Source of the DNA: Eleusine coracana subsp. coracana
Taxonomy: Eukaryota > Streptophyta > Magnoliopsida > Poales > Poaceae
Reading direction: 5' to 3'
Assembly (NCBI GenBank): GCA_032690845.1
Contig: CM064434.1
Span: 30,277,069-30,341,068 of the forward strand
DNA: 64,000 nucleotides
In this document: positions 54,401 to 64,000 of the stretch, piece by piece
Numbering within the stretch: the first letter of the stretch is position 1
Layout: each line of letters starts with the position of its first letter
Program-made: the position numbers and the translations under genes
The notes under the pieces: model-generated
What the model was told of the DNA's origin: nothing
Seen by the model: the letters and a program-made list of their open reading frames with translations, nothing else
Databases searched by the model: none

Positions 54401-54944
54401 GGTGACTCATCGCGAGGCTGTCAAGCGCATCTTTAGGTATCTCAAATACACCCTTGAGTTTGGTTTTTGGTACTCTACATCTTCATCTCTTGACCTCATT
54501 GGGTATTCGGATGCGGACTTTACTGGGTGTAGAATTGATAGGAAGAGCACTTCATTGATCTATTGGTCTTGTCATAAGCAGTCGAGTGTAGCCCAATCCA
54601 CCACAGAGGCTGAGTACATAGCTACCGCTAGCTGCTGCTCACAAATCCTATGGGTTGTATCTACCATGAGGGACTATGGGTTAACCTTTAAGAGTGTTCC
54701 ACTCATGTGTGATAACTCCAGTGCCATATGCTTAGCCAAAAACCCAATCCAATATGGTAAGGTCAATCAAATCAATGTACGATTCCACTTCCTGAGAGAC
54801 AATGTTAAGAAGGGGGATGTTGAGCTCAAATACATCGACACCAGAAACCAACTAGCTGATATCCTCACCAAGGCCCTAGATGCTACTAGACATGCTTTTC
54901 TTCGGGGGGAACTTGGTGTGTGTCATCCTTATGGCACCATTTGA
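51491..54944 (+). pseudogene. pol: Sirevirus-2 pol pseudogene: protease, integrase, RT, RNase H
   Basis: Protease: the catalytic triplet is DFG (51827-51835), not D-S/T-G, so the active site is lost. Integrase: WHRRLGHMSFDLL zinc-binding region, then VDDYSRYSWVYF, IHSDNGTEF and NGVVERKNRS, with all three acidic residues kept. Reverse transcriptase from about 53550: KARLVAQGFSQ, QMDVKSAFLNG, ALYGLKQAPRAW, and HVDDIIFG where YVDDIIFG is usual (Tyr to His, 54018-54020). RNase H: GYSDADFTG, SSVAQSTTEAEY, ADILTKAL. Stops lie near 51608, 52205, 52451, 53006 and 53561, with one frameshift at about 53555. The 464-codon RT/RNase H frame is otherwise open. Confidence 0.95.
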
Positions 54945-56282
54945 GGGGGAGTTGGTGTTCACTTGTATATATGTATCTTACCTTTTATGCATTGCATCTC
55001 TTATGTAATATATGCATTGGTAGATGAGCTTTGATTATTATGCTTTCTTGCATTTCTCTTTGCTATGATTGAGCTTGAGCTAAGTTGTGTGGATGTGATG
55101 GTAATCTCTCATGCTTAGATTTTCTAGATGGCCTGTTATAGACTCATGTGAGCAACTTGCTAATCTTAAAGGTAAACTTAACTTCTTGTGAACCTTATGA
55201 ACTAATCTTTCTAAAACTTGCTCACCATGTGTATAATTACTTTTATCCTTGTTAAAACTTGCATTGAGGCTAGTCTAGAGGATGTATTGGCTTTGGCACC
55301 TTTTGTTTGTGAAGTGGAAGGCTTTGCAAATGTTTAGCTCATGATGGGACATTGTGGGAACATGTGTTCCATTTGCCGCAAAGGCATGCTCTTTTGTCTT
55401 GTGCATAAACTTGAATAATCTGCTAAGTGCTTTGATCAAGAAAAATTCTGAAATACTAATCTAAACATTGTGACTTGACGCCTCAGGGTGTTTGTCATAC
55501 CCAGTCGTGCGATCCTCCGCATGGATAAGAGAACACATGAGGATAAACAATAATCACTTGATCAATTGAGTCTTTGTTGCATATGTGAGCGTTTATAGAG
55601 CTCATTTTCTACGAATGCTTGTTGCCCTAGTTCAGATTGAGACCGGCTTGTATCTTTTGATTCACTTGATGCTTGTTTTGCCTTGGACGGGAGTACTTAC
55701 ACATGTGGTGGCAGATTTTCTCATGATAAGGAAAATTTGATTCTCTCTGAGCGAGTGAATCTTTCTGCTTAGCTTGTATAGCTCTTGGTGTTTATACCTT
55801 ACTATCTATTTTTGATCTTTGTATGATTGTGAGCTATTGCTTTTTCACTTCATGGCTCTATGTTTATGGGTAGAAAAGTTAAATGCTTGTTTGCATTATT
55901 GTTGAAGCTCCTTAGGTTTGCATTTTCATGTTTTGCATGTTTGCTTGTTCTTTGATGAGTTCATTGCCAAAGGGGGAGAAAATATTGGGTCATGCACAAA
56001 TTATACTAAGAAACTTAAAATGATCCATTTTGCACTACATGAGACCTACATCAAGTTGAGGGGGAGCATGTCATGATCTTGAGCGTTTTCTTGCACTTTT
56101 CACATTCTTTGCGTCTCAAGCCACTTTCTTTGCCAACTTTTGGTTTTGTTATCCCTACATTGCTAGATTGCTTGTTTTCACCTTTTCTTTGGGTCTGGCC
56201 ATTTGGATGAGTTTATTCGGTTTCACATTTCACTCTAATCTTGTGCATTTGAGGTTGTCAATGTACTCATCAAGGGGGAGAT
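54945..56282 (+). other. Sirevirus-2 3' untranslated region with multiple polypurine tracts
   Basis: No reading frame of note is present, and no envelope-like gene such as some Sireviruses carry. Polypurine tracts occur at 54942-54951, about 55969-55978, 56055-56066 and 56272-56280; the last adjoins the 3' LTR and is the probable working site. Confidence 0.75.
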
Positions 56283-56685
56283 TGAGAAACCATGTGTATA
56301 TGTGCCATGGTTTGCAATATATGTGATGAGTAACTAACTTGAGTGGACCTTGTGTTTGAGTTGAAATGCGGGAATCTTGGGATTGCATGAGTTTGTGCAT
56401 GTCATGGTTTTGACTAACCGGAGTTGGTGAAAGTATTGGTGATGTTGTAGGAGTTGGGAATGGTGATTGCTTGTCTCATGATGTGTTGGTCACTAGATTC
56501 GACTTCACGGTCAACGGCGAGAGGATCGGGCACAAGTAGGGGACTTGGGGCTGGACGATCGGGATGTCGGGTGAAGTCAAGGGTGATTCACACCGTACAC
56601 GTGGAGAGGCAAGAAGCACAGATAGTTTCACGGTTGAGCCTCAAAACCGTGGCGGAGATGAAGACGGCGTGTTGACCAAGTCAAG
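56283..56685 (+). repeat. Truncated 3' LTR of Sirevirus-2
   Basis: It matches 47568-~47970 and then stops within GACCAAGTCAAG. The missing 1.25 kb includes promoter and PBS-end sequences. Confidence 0.88.
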
Positions 56686-56697
56686 ATGCACGGGATG

Positions 56698-57461
56698 TGA
56701 TGAGGACATCACCATTCTGGATACGCGCATATCATGGCCTTCTCCAAGTTACAAGTCATCACCAACTTGGTCGCCGTGTTCGTCTCGGATTCAGCCGACA
56801 CCCCTTCACTGTTTTGATGATATCTCCCACATCCGACGTCCAAATGAGGCATTCTTTGATGCGTTGGAAAGGGGACGACGACGCCGTCATTTTGTTTCTG
56901 GTACTAGCTCCAGAAGGGTCGTGAGTCATTCTGTGTGGCCATGACAAAGTGCTGCGCCACCTATTTTGGGCTAACTTGGCCATGTATCGTGTCGGGCCTT
57001 AAGCCCATGTTATGGGCGCCCCCCATGGTCAACACCAACCCTAGGTCGCCCCTGGTTCCTATGTAAACTCAGTAGCCACCATCTTTTAGTTTTGGGTTTT
57101 GTTTAGTTCAGTTTTCTTGAGAGAAACTTGATCGAATTATTGTAACTGTGGCGACAAGTCCTTTTTACAGTAATCTAGAGCCCCTGTTCTTGTTCTACAC
57201 CACTGTGGCGATTAGTCCTTTTGTGTTCAGAGCTTGAACCTTTACTTGTGATTTGCTTCATCCATATTTGCAAATTTAGATTGCGTGTTTATCCTCTCTT
57301 GCTTGTGTTCTCGATTTCGCTTGCAGGAACAATCAAGTTGTGCTTGCTGTAATGGTTGCGGGGTTGGACCGTGTCTGATTCAAGCCGGGTCGTTGATGCC
57401 GAGTTCCCCAAATTCGAGTTTATCCCCTTACCTCTTGGAAGATCAGGTCATATTTACATCA
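56698..57461 (+). repeat. Gypsy LTR with attached gag tail
   Basis: The first ~130 bases match the end of the gag frame at 411-540 (GATGAGGACATCACC, then LDTRISWPSPSYKSSP as protein). The remainder has LTR character and ends ...TTTACATCA before a PBS. No pol separates gag tail and LTR, as at 411-1850. This suggests a gag-only derivative, or that the shared part is LTR sequence read through as protein. Confidence 0.55.
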
Positions 57462-57463
57462 AG

Positions 57464-57473
57464 TGGTATCAGA
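57464..57473 (+). promoter_or_regulatory. Primer-binding site (partial)
   Basis: TGGTATCAGA then TTCC: the first ten bases match the initiator tRNA-Met type. It lies two bases after the LTR end. Confidence 0.7.
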
Positions 57474-57945
57474 TTCCTAGGTTCCCTGTGAGGTATTATC
57501 GTGTTTTCCCCTTTAGATTGGTTTGTGTTCATCACCTATTGTCCACGAAAAAACCAATAAAAAAAATTTCCCCACTATCCCAGATATTGTTTAGCCTTTG
57601 CATAATTTAATTTCAGAGTCCTTGGTGTTGAGTCTATGTTCTAGTCGAGTTTAGTTGCTGGCTTGAATTTGTGTTTCGATTTGGTTTGTGTTTTGATCGC
57701 CGCTGCACACCACCGTTTTTCCCATCCATTTCAACCACCATCACCATCATGTTTTCCATTGGATTCACCATCGTGTCACCCACTCACCCCCCATAATCTG
57801 TTGCCAACGAAAAAAACCCTACCCGATTCCGTTTCTGTTCCCCCCCCACCCCTCACCCCTCAAACCCTATCTTGACCTACCGTCGGTAAAACAGGCATAA
57901 CTTTTTGCTCGTTGCTCTGATTGGGCTCAAATTTTTACAGAAGAT
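57474..57945 (+). other. Gypsy leader
   Basis: Non-coding and C-rich in places. The last ~60 bases match the minus-strand leader near 2500-2590. I see no gene in it. Confidence 0.5.
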
Positions 57946-58365
57946 TCCATACATGCCACCAGGATTTACCAAGTTTACTGGATAGGATAATACTACCATT
58001 ATTGAACATATCAGCCGATTTTTAGTACAATGTGGAGAAGCTAGTGCTACTAAAGCATTGAAAATCAGGTTGTTTCCATTATCTTTGTCCAGATTGACTT
58101 TTTCTTGGTTCAGCATCATTGCCCCCAAATTCAATTATCACTTGGGCCAATCTTGAATAAAAATTCCACAAGTATTTCTTTGCTGAAACTAGGGAGATGA
58201 GATTGTCAGATCTGATTGCAGTAAGAAAAAAAAACTGGTGAGTTCAGAGAAGTGCGCAACAAATTTTTAGATGGTAGAGATTGATTTTAATGGTTTGGTT
58301 GCGCCGCTAAGGGAAAAGTTTCCCTTGGCCGAGTTCGAGAGTCTATCCCAGCTAGTGCAGATGGT
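57946..58365 (+). pseudogene. gag: Gypsy gag fragment of a different lineage
   Basis: MPPGFTKFTG, then IEHISRFLVQCGEAS, ALKIRLFPLSLS and FSWFS identify a gag capsid domain of a second gypsy type, unlike the one at 411-1850. Frames are broken after about 58140. The fragment is cut at 58365 by the Tat LTR, in the conserved ESLSQLVQ region. The join with the leader at about 57945 looks chimeric. Confidence 0.75.
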
Positions 58366-59040
58366 TGTTGACGGTCCATAAATGCTAAATCTGACCGTCA
58401 AATCCTTGCATAAATAACATAAAAGGAATAACCAACATAATGGTAGGAGTTTATTACTAACAATTTCCACAAGTGTCGATGAATATTTGTATGCAGGTGA
58501 CTTATTAACAAATTGAAGAAAATATTAGAGTTATAAGAGGAGAAATAATAAATGCCAAGAGGAGAAATAATAAATGCCTGTAAATATGAAGTAAAAAGCA
58601 GTCAAATAATATATTGGACTTCACCATGTTGAAGCTCTCGTCGAGCCGATCAAAACACATTGCCTAAATCGGACTTTGGATGTGAGAGTTATGAAGCACA
58701 GAAGATCAGGTGTTTGGGCTGAACCGACGCTGACGTTAGCACGCACGGGAGATAAAGAGAATGACGGTTCAGGTTGCTTGGCTGAGTGGGGAAGCCCATT
58801 ACTTGGCCCCTAGGGATGAGGAATAGTCCAAGGAATATTCCCTTATTCGTAAGAAGGCTTCTCCACTCCCCCAAGTCACCTCCCACTATAAATAGAGCCC
58901 CTCTCCCTCTCATTTCAGAACACAAGAAGAAGATTAAGAGCTCCACACCAAAGGCTTTAGCACTGCCAAAGTGCTTAGAAAATAGGGAGAGAGTGAGGGA
59001 GAGTTAGGAGGAGGTCCGGGCTTGTCGGTGCCTTCTACAC
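58366..59040 (+). repeat. 5' LTR of the Tat element
   Basis: The start is fixed by TGTTGACGG and by similarity over 36 bases to the sense start of the Athila-like LTR at 19412. It carries a TATA box at 58887-58894 about 520 bases in. The 3' end is uncertain. Confidence 0.65.
58887..58894 (+). promoter_or_regulatory. LTR promoter TATA box (Tat)
   Basis: TATAAATA within CCACTATAAATAGAGCCCC, a textbook plant TATA context. Confidence 0.75.
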
Positions 59041-59430
59041 ACTTGTACCTCGACGAATGCTTTTCTTTCTTAGTAAGTATTCATGACTTCCATTTGTATT
59101 TATGTTTCCTTTTTAAGTAAGTTCTTTCCTTAGTTGCCTACGGATCATCGCTCTATTTAGTTAGAGTATCATAGTCTTCTATAAGTGTGACTATGGGATA
59201 CTTGCTTTACGGGTATCCTCATACAAGACTAAGTCGGTGGCTGACCAGGTACTTCATCAATAAGGAAGCTGACCGAGTCGGCTTAGAGCACAAGGCATTT
59301 AGAGATAGACTTCCTATGTAAATCCTTTAGGGTTACAACTATGATTCTTCATGTACCCCCCTACCGACCGAATATATAAGGCGGCAGGGTACCCCCCATC
59401 AAGGGATGAGCCATACACCAGATTACAATC
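59041..59430 (+). other. Unassigned segment between LTR and pol, with a second TATA-like box
   Basis: No coding content. TATATAAGG at 59373-59381 followed by CATACACCAGATTACAATC resembles another gypsy LTR promoter. This may be a scrap of a second LTR or part of the rearrangement that removed gag. Confidence 0.35.
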
Positions 59431-61526
59431 AATACACAGAAGACCGATGACATCCAAACCAAGGAGATCATGCTCGATCCTGAGGACCCCGATAAGGTAA
59501 CTTTTGCTGGGGCCAACGTCGATGAGAAATAGGAACTCGCGCCCACTCTTTACCTCCAGGAAAATAGGGACATCTTTGCATGGAAACCATCTGACATGCC
59601 GGGAGTTCCTAGGGAAAAGATTGAGCATGAGTTAAGGGTACCTCCTGGGGCTACCCCAGTTCGGCAGAGGCTTAGAAGATTTGCACAAGACCGCAAGGAC
59701 GCCATCAAGGAGATAGTTAGACTATTAGATGCTAAGTTTATAAAGGAGGTGTATCATCCCGACTGGTTAGCAAATCCAGTCCTTGTACCCAAGAAGAATA
59801 AAGAGTAGAGGATGTGTGTTGATTATACCAATCTAAACAAGGTCTATCCTAAAGACCCATTCGCTCTTCCTCGTATTGATCAGATTGTAGACTCAATAGC
59901 CGGGTGTGAGCTCTTAAGCTTTCTGGATGCCTATTCAGGCTATCACCAGATCCCACTGAAGATCAAAGATTAGATTAAAACCTCCTTTATAACACCCTTC
60001 GGCGCCTATTGCTATATCACAATGCCTTTCGGTCTGAAGAACGCTAGCACGACTTACCAATGGGGTATTCAATGCTGCCTTGCTACTCAGATCGGTTGGA
60101 ACGCAGAAGCGTATGTTGATGACATCGTTGTCAAGACTCGGAACATCGAGGAACTTTTTTCTGACCAGGCAGAAACCTTTGACAATCTGAGGCATTATTC
60201 GATGAAGCTGAATCCTAAGAAGTGTGTTTCTGGTGTTCTTCGGGAAAGCTACTCGGCTACATCGTTCTGAAATGTGGAATAGAGGCCAACCCAGATAAAA
60301 TCAAGGCGATCCTTGATATGGGGCCACCTAATTCTCAAAGGGACGTTCAGAAGCTAACCGGATGCATGGCGTCCCTGAGTCACTTTATTTCCTGACTGGG
60401 GGTTAGAGGGTTACTTTTCCGAATGCTTAAAAAGCAGGAGGACTTCGTTTGGACCAAAGAGGCGCAGCCGGCATTGGACGAGTTGAAGGTTTACCTTAGC
60501 AGCGTTCTAGTATTGGTGCCTCCAGAGCCAGGAGAAAAACTTCAGCTTTACATATCGGCCACAACTCAGGTTGTGAGTACTGTTTTAACAGTCGACCGGG
60601 AAGAAGAGGGACATATACAAAAAGTACAACACCCGGTCTATTTTGTGAGTGAGGTCCTTGGTGCCTCTAAGGCAAGGTATCAACAGATCTTGAAGTTGTT
60701 GTATGCATTGTTGATCACCTACAGGAAGTTGAAGCATTATTTTCAAGTTCATCCAATCGAAGTCCAGACTTCCTTCGCACTCGGCACAGTGCTGCACAAT
60801 CGAGAAGCCAAAGGAAAAATTGCCATGTGGACAGTCAAACTTGGTCAATATACCATTATGTTCGCGCCTCGGTCGGCTATAAAGGGACAAGCATTAGCTA
60901 ATTTCGTTCCCGAGTGGACAGAGATTCAAAATCCACCTACTACACAAGATGTCGAGTATTGGAAAATGTGCTTCAATGGATCTCTTCAATTATAAGGAGC
61001 TTGTGCGGGAGTCATGTTTGTCTCACCCACTGGAGAGAAGCTTTGATATTGCCTTCATGTGATGTTTCGCGCGTCCAATAACGTTGCGGAGTATGAAGCC
61101 CTTCTACATGGTCTATGCATTGCCGCGTCACTCGGCATCAAGCGACTTGACATCTTTGGTGACTCGGCTTTATTCGTTAATCAGGTCACTAAGGATTGGA
61201 ACTGTGTGGATGACAATATGAGCGTTTACTATTAAGAAGTAAGGAAGCTCGAAGACAAATTTGACGGAATGAAGTTCACACATGTTCTTCGAGACAATAA
61301 CCAAGCGGTAGATGAATTGGCCAATATGGGATCATCCCGGCCTGCGGTCCCGCCAGGTGTTTTCTTACACACTCTGGATTCCCCCATGATTTATCCTCGG
61401 TCGGATGTATTAATGAGTGTTGTCACTGATCTTGTGGGTGATGACAACATGGAGACCGATTGGCGTGACCCACTCATCCAATATTTGGACAAGGGAACGT
61501 TGCCTTCGGACCCTAATGAGCAATGA
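59431..61526 (+). pseudogene. pol: Tat pol, first part: reverse transcriptase, RNase H and second RNase H
   Basis: Reverse transcriptase: PVRQRLRRFAQDRK, NPVLVPKKNKE, VDYTNLNKVYPKD, FLDAYSGYHQIPL, MPFGLKNA, and YVDDIVVKTR near 60110-60140 with both catalytic Asp kept. Thumb and RNase H follow: GCMASLSHFI, QPALDELKVYL, then YFVSEVLG and ARYQQILKLLYALL. The archaeal-type RNase H begins WKMCFNGSLQL (usually FDGS, so the first Asp appears replaced by Asn). It continues NNVAEYEALLHGLCIAASLGIKRL, FGDSALFVNQV and VLRDNNQAVDELANMGS. Breaks: stops near 59530, 59806, 59973, 60394, 60993, 61044, 61233 and 61524, and a frameshift near 60243. Confidence 0.92.
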
Positions 61527-62696
61527 AGGTTAGAGACCCGATGTCGAGGATATCTGTTGGTGGGAGACCAACTCTATAAAAGAGGAGGTTCAAACGTCTT
61601 GATGAGATGCATCTCGATACCAGAAGGCCAACAGTTGGTAGAAGAAATTCATTTTAGGATATGTGGCAATCATGCGGCTTCCAAGATTTTGGTCAGCAAA
61701 GCTTTCCGGCAAGGGTTTTATTGGCCCACGACGGTCGATGATGCACACCAGGTCGTTCTGAAGTGTGAAGGTTGTCAATTCTTCACTCAACAAACCTATG
61801 TGCCTTCACAGCAACTTCAGATGATTCCTTTGACTTGGCCCTTTGCTGTCTAGGGGCTTGATATTGTCGGTCCTTTCAAGAAAGCGCTAGGCGGGTTCAC
61901 TTATCTGTTCGTTGCTATTGATAAATTCACCAAGTGGATCGAAGCAAACCCGATTGGTAAGATAACATCGAAGAAGGCAATCGAGTTTGTCAAGGATACC
62001 TTCACTCGGTTTAGGGTTCCACATGATATCATCACCGATAATGACACTCAATTCACGTCAGTGGAGTTCTGTGACTTTATCGATGAGATGGGAATAAAAA
62101 TCCACTTTGAATCAGTGGCTCATCCTCAAAGCAATGGGCAGGTCAAACGGGCCAATGGTATGATTCTTCAACGATTGAAACCACGAATATTCGACAAACT
62201 TAAGCCTTATGCTGGTCGGTGGGTCCAAGAATTGCCTTCAGTTCTTTGGGGGCTTCGCACAAACACCAGTCGGGCAACTGGTCAGTCACCTTTCTCGTTG
62301 GTCTATGGCTCAGAGGATATGCTGCTGACCGAGGTCAGTCTTGTTTTGGCACGGGTTCAGGCGTATGAGGAACAACTTTCTGAGGAGAATCGAGATATTG
62401 ATTTGATTGCAGCAGAGGAGTTGTGTGATTGCGCTCTGTTTTGGTCGACACTTTACCAGCAAGGCTTGCATCGATATTATGATAAAAATGTACATAATCA
62501 CTACTTCCAAGTTGGAGATTTAGTGCTTCGCCGAGTGCAGTCAACGAAGAACCAGCATAAGCTTTCTCGAAAGTGGGAAGGACCATATCTGGTGAAGGAA
62601 GTCACTCGCCCGGGGGCTTACCGACTGATGTACGAAGAAGGCGATGATATATCAAATTCCTGGAACATAAATCAGCTACGTCATTTCTATACTTAG
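61527..62696 (+). pseudogene. pol: Tat pol, second part: integrase
   Basis: The frame is the same as the end of the preceding segment. The zinc-binding region is HFRICGNHAASKILVSK...CEGCQFF near 61650-61785. The catalytic core has GLDIVGPF, FVAIDKFTKWIEA and DIITDNDTQF. It ends SNGQVKRANG, where the third catalytic residue Glu is Lys (codon 62145-62147). The C-terminal domain is intact (VGDLVLRRVQ, KWEGPYLVKEV, GAYRL, WNINQLRHFYT) and stops at 62694-62696, the normal end. One stop (TAG at 61851) precedes the core. Confidence 0.94.
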
Positions 62697-63257
62697 TTAT
62701 TCTTTTGTATACTTATACATTATTTATGAATGAAACTTTGGTCCTTTTAATAAAAGATTTTTTGATGATTTTCATTCTACATAGTCTCGATTCCTTAATT
62801 TATTTTATTAAACAATCAAGCCAGGGGGCTGGTAAAAATGTCCCACCTTGGTCTAACCATAATTTGGTTTTGGACTATTTTCTAACCAATTCCTTATCTT
62901 TGAATACGGCCTTTACTTTTTTGGTCTAATGTCTATACATCATGGTTATACACTTTATACTGCACATCAGACTACCGCTACACTAAACCCAGAGCCAAAG
63001 TGCGAGAGGTCATGTGTCGATTCATCGACTCTACTTGTTACGCGGTTATGAGTCACAACCTAATATGTTAAGGCAGACCGATGCAATTTCTCTTACTTAA
63101 TGATAGAAACATATTTATGATATTTTTATCAGTCTTTTAAGCTATTAAGCAGCAAATTAATTTACACATAGCAAACATCATATCAGATCATAGATACTAC
63201 TAATGTTCTCTAGCATTGCAGGATTTATAGCTCCTTTGAAGGAGAGGAAGAGTCAGA
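62697..63257 (+). other. Tat 3' untranslated region
   Basis: AT-rich, with no reading frame of note, between integrase and the end of the antisense gene. No polypurine tract or LTR is seen before the window ends. Confidence 0.5.
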
Positions 63258-64000
63258 TCATAGTTCAACTTCTAGAGTTGCTGGAGGAGTAGGAATGGTC
63301 GGATTGATCTCTATGTTGTCGACCAAGGCTTGGGAAGTCTCTAGCATTGAATCCAAGAGCAGGTGGCATTGGTCATCGGTCAAGTCTGGGTTGAAGCCCT
63401 CCTTGATCTTGTCCAATGGCAGAGCATGAGACCAAGATTGGCAAATCACCAGAACCTGACTCCCGGCCTCGGTCGCCACTTATTGAGTGTTTAAGTGATA
63501 GCTTCTGATGCATGCTCCAGCAAGTAATCCAAGGATTCAAGCAGATGTCAGAAATAATGAAGGGCTTACTGGCAAGATTACATTTGAAGGATTTGGACAT
63601 GCTCTTGGCATCCTCTATCTTGGCATCAGCCTCCTTCAGCTGCTTCTGTAGCCGAGTGATCTCGGCCTTCTGGTCCTCGACCAACTTGGAGAGATTTTCC
63701 TTCTCAGCATTCAAGGCGTCAACAAACCTTTGCTGATTGGAAGTCAACTTCTCCAGGTCGGCAATCTTCTGATCACGAGCTAAAGACAAACATTTGAACT
63801 TTTAGCGATAGGGTGATTAGTTGATAATTTAAACACAGATGGTAAGTGATCTTACCAGCTATATCTGCATGGCCTTGGTCTAAGGCCTTGGTCATCTTTT
63901 GTCGGTCGGTCTACAACTTATCAATCTCCTTTTGAGCTTTGGAAAATCATTGACCGTTGACTGGCATAACACTAACAATGTGTTAGTCTTGAACATAGAG
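63258..64000 (-). CDS. Antisense gene of the Tat element, apparently with introns (partial)
   Basis: Minus-strand exons read as one protein if two introns are removed. The last exon is 63478-63258 (ATEAGSQVLVICQSW, FNPDLTDDQCHLLLDS). The middle exon is 63779-63570, a coiled coil (ARDQKIADLEKL, NAEKENLSKLVEDQ). An upstream exon ends at 63856 (KMTKALDQGHADIA). The intron 63855-63780 (76 bp) has GTAAGA and TTTGTCTTTAG borders. The intron 63569-63479 (91 bp) has GTAAGC and AATAAG borders. Both are phase 1. Antisense ORFs after integrase are known from Grande/RIRE2-type Tat elements; introns here are my inference. The upstream exon has in-frame stops near 63915 and 63948, so this copy may be dead or have another intron. 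Function unknown. Confidence 0.5.

Larger units (their letters stand above)
47568..56685 (+). mobile_element. Sirevirus-2, nearly full-length, 3' LTR truncated
   Basis: It has a 5' LTR at 47568-49233, PBS, gag, pol with all domains, a 1.3 kb 3' untranslated region with several polypurine tracts, and the first ~400 bases of the 3' LTR. The 3' LTR then stops abruptly at 56685 and gypsy sequence begins. The putative 5' target duplication CAGCC (47563-47567) therefore has no partner. The plus-strand orientation matches Sirevirus-1, into which it inserted. Confidence 0.92.
58366..64000 (+). mobile_element. Tat-group Ty3/gypsy element (RIRE2/Grande-like), partial
   Basis: It starts with an LTR beginning TGTTGACGG that interrupts a gypsy gag. 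Pol, a 3' untranslated region and an antisense gene follow, and the right end lies outside the window. A second, archaeal-type RNase H between RT/RNase H and integrase identifies the Tat group. Gag and protease are missing: RT sequence begins within about 400 bases of the LTR, so there is an internal deletion or rearrangement. Confidence 0.85.

Noticed and set aside
54945..56282. An envelope-like gene in the Sirevirus-2 3' region
   Set aside because: No frame of useful length and no signal peptide or membrane segments; only polypurine tracts are visible.

Overview
This window is a piece of a large, repeat-rich plant nuclear genome, very probably a grass. Everything I can identify is LTR-retrotransposon sequence from the families common in Poaceae: Ty1/copia Sirevirus (SIRE/Maximus) elements, a long-LTR Ty3/gypsy chromovirus, and Tat- and Athila-like gypsy elements. 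I found no convincing host gene, tRNA, rRNA or bacterial feature. Every coding region carries stops or frameshifts, so this is a fossil nest and not an active locus. The species cannot be named from the sequence.

Layout. (1) 1-3960, minus strand: gypsy remnants, with a gag whose leader is partly duplicated in tandem, a primer-binding site (PBS), an LTR and the tail of a pol gene. (2) 3965-5073 and 15784-~15995: a Sirevirus LTR scrap and a Tat-like remnant. This remnant is split by (3) 5074-15783, a complete 10.7 kb non-autonomous Sirevirus-like element on the minus strand, with target duplications TTCTC, LTRs of 1.9 and 2.06 kb, a gag with three zinc knuckles and an unusual second gene, but no reverse transcriptase. 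(4) 16.1-17.6 kb: a plus-strand relative of that second gene. (5) 17734-22429: an Athila-like remnant on the minus strand. (6) 22430-26281, resuming at 44846-47567: Sirevirus-1 on the plus strand. It is interrupted by a solo Sirevirus LTR (22654-24420, target duplication CGGAC) and by (7) an 18.6 kb chromovirus on the minus strand (26282-44845, target duplication CTAGA), which itself contains a solo LTR (37144-40149). (8) 47568-56685: Sirevirus-2, inserted in Sirevirus-1, with its 3' LTR cut short. (9) 56686-58365: a chimeric gypsy fragment. (10) 58366-64000: a Tat element on the plus strand, with a damaged pol followed by an antisense gene that seems to contain spliceosomal introns.

How the pieces relate. 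The order of insertion can be read from the target duplications: Athila-like, then Sirevirus-1, then the solo LTR, the chromovirus and Sirevirus-2 inside it. The autonomous Sireviruses carry integrase and reverse transcriptase genes of the kind that could have mobilised the non-autonomous element at 5074-15783, but those copies are now broken.

The most interesting signal is not a gene. Short, nearly perfect palindromes with a 1-3 base centre occur in clusters in at least five elements, each with its own sequence. In one element a CCGGT-type palindrome pair recurs at about 18 sites, at several of them inside longer inverted repeats unique to the site. In two copies of the same LTR family, the same position holds two different palindromes. 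The second candidate is the intron-bearing antisense gene at the right edge.
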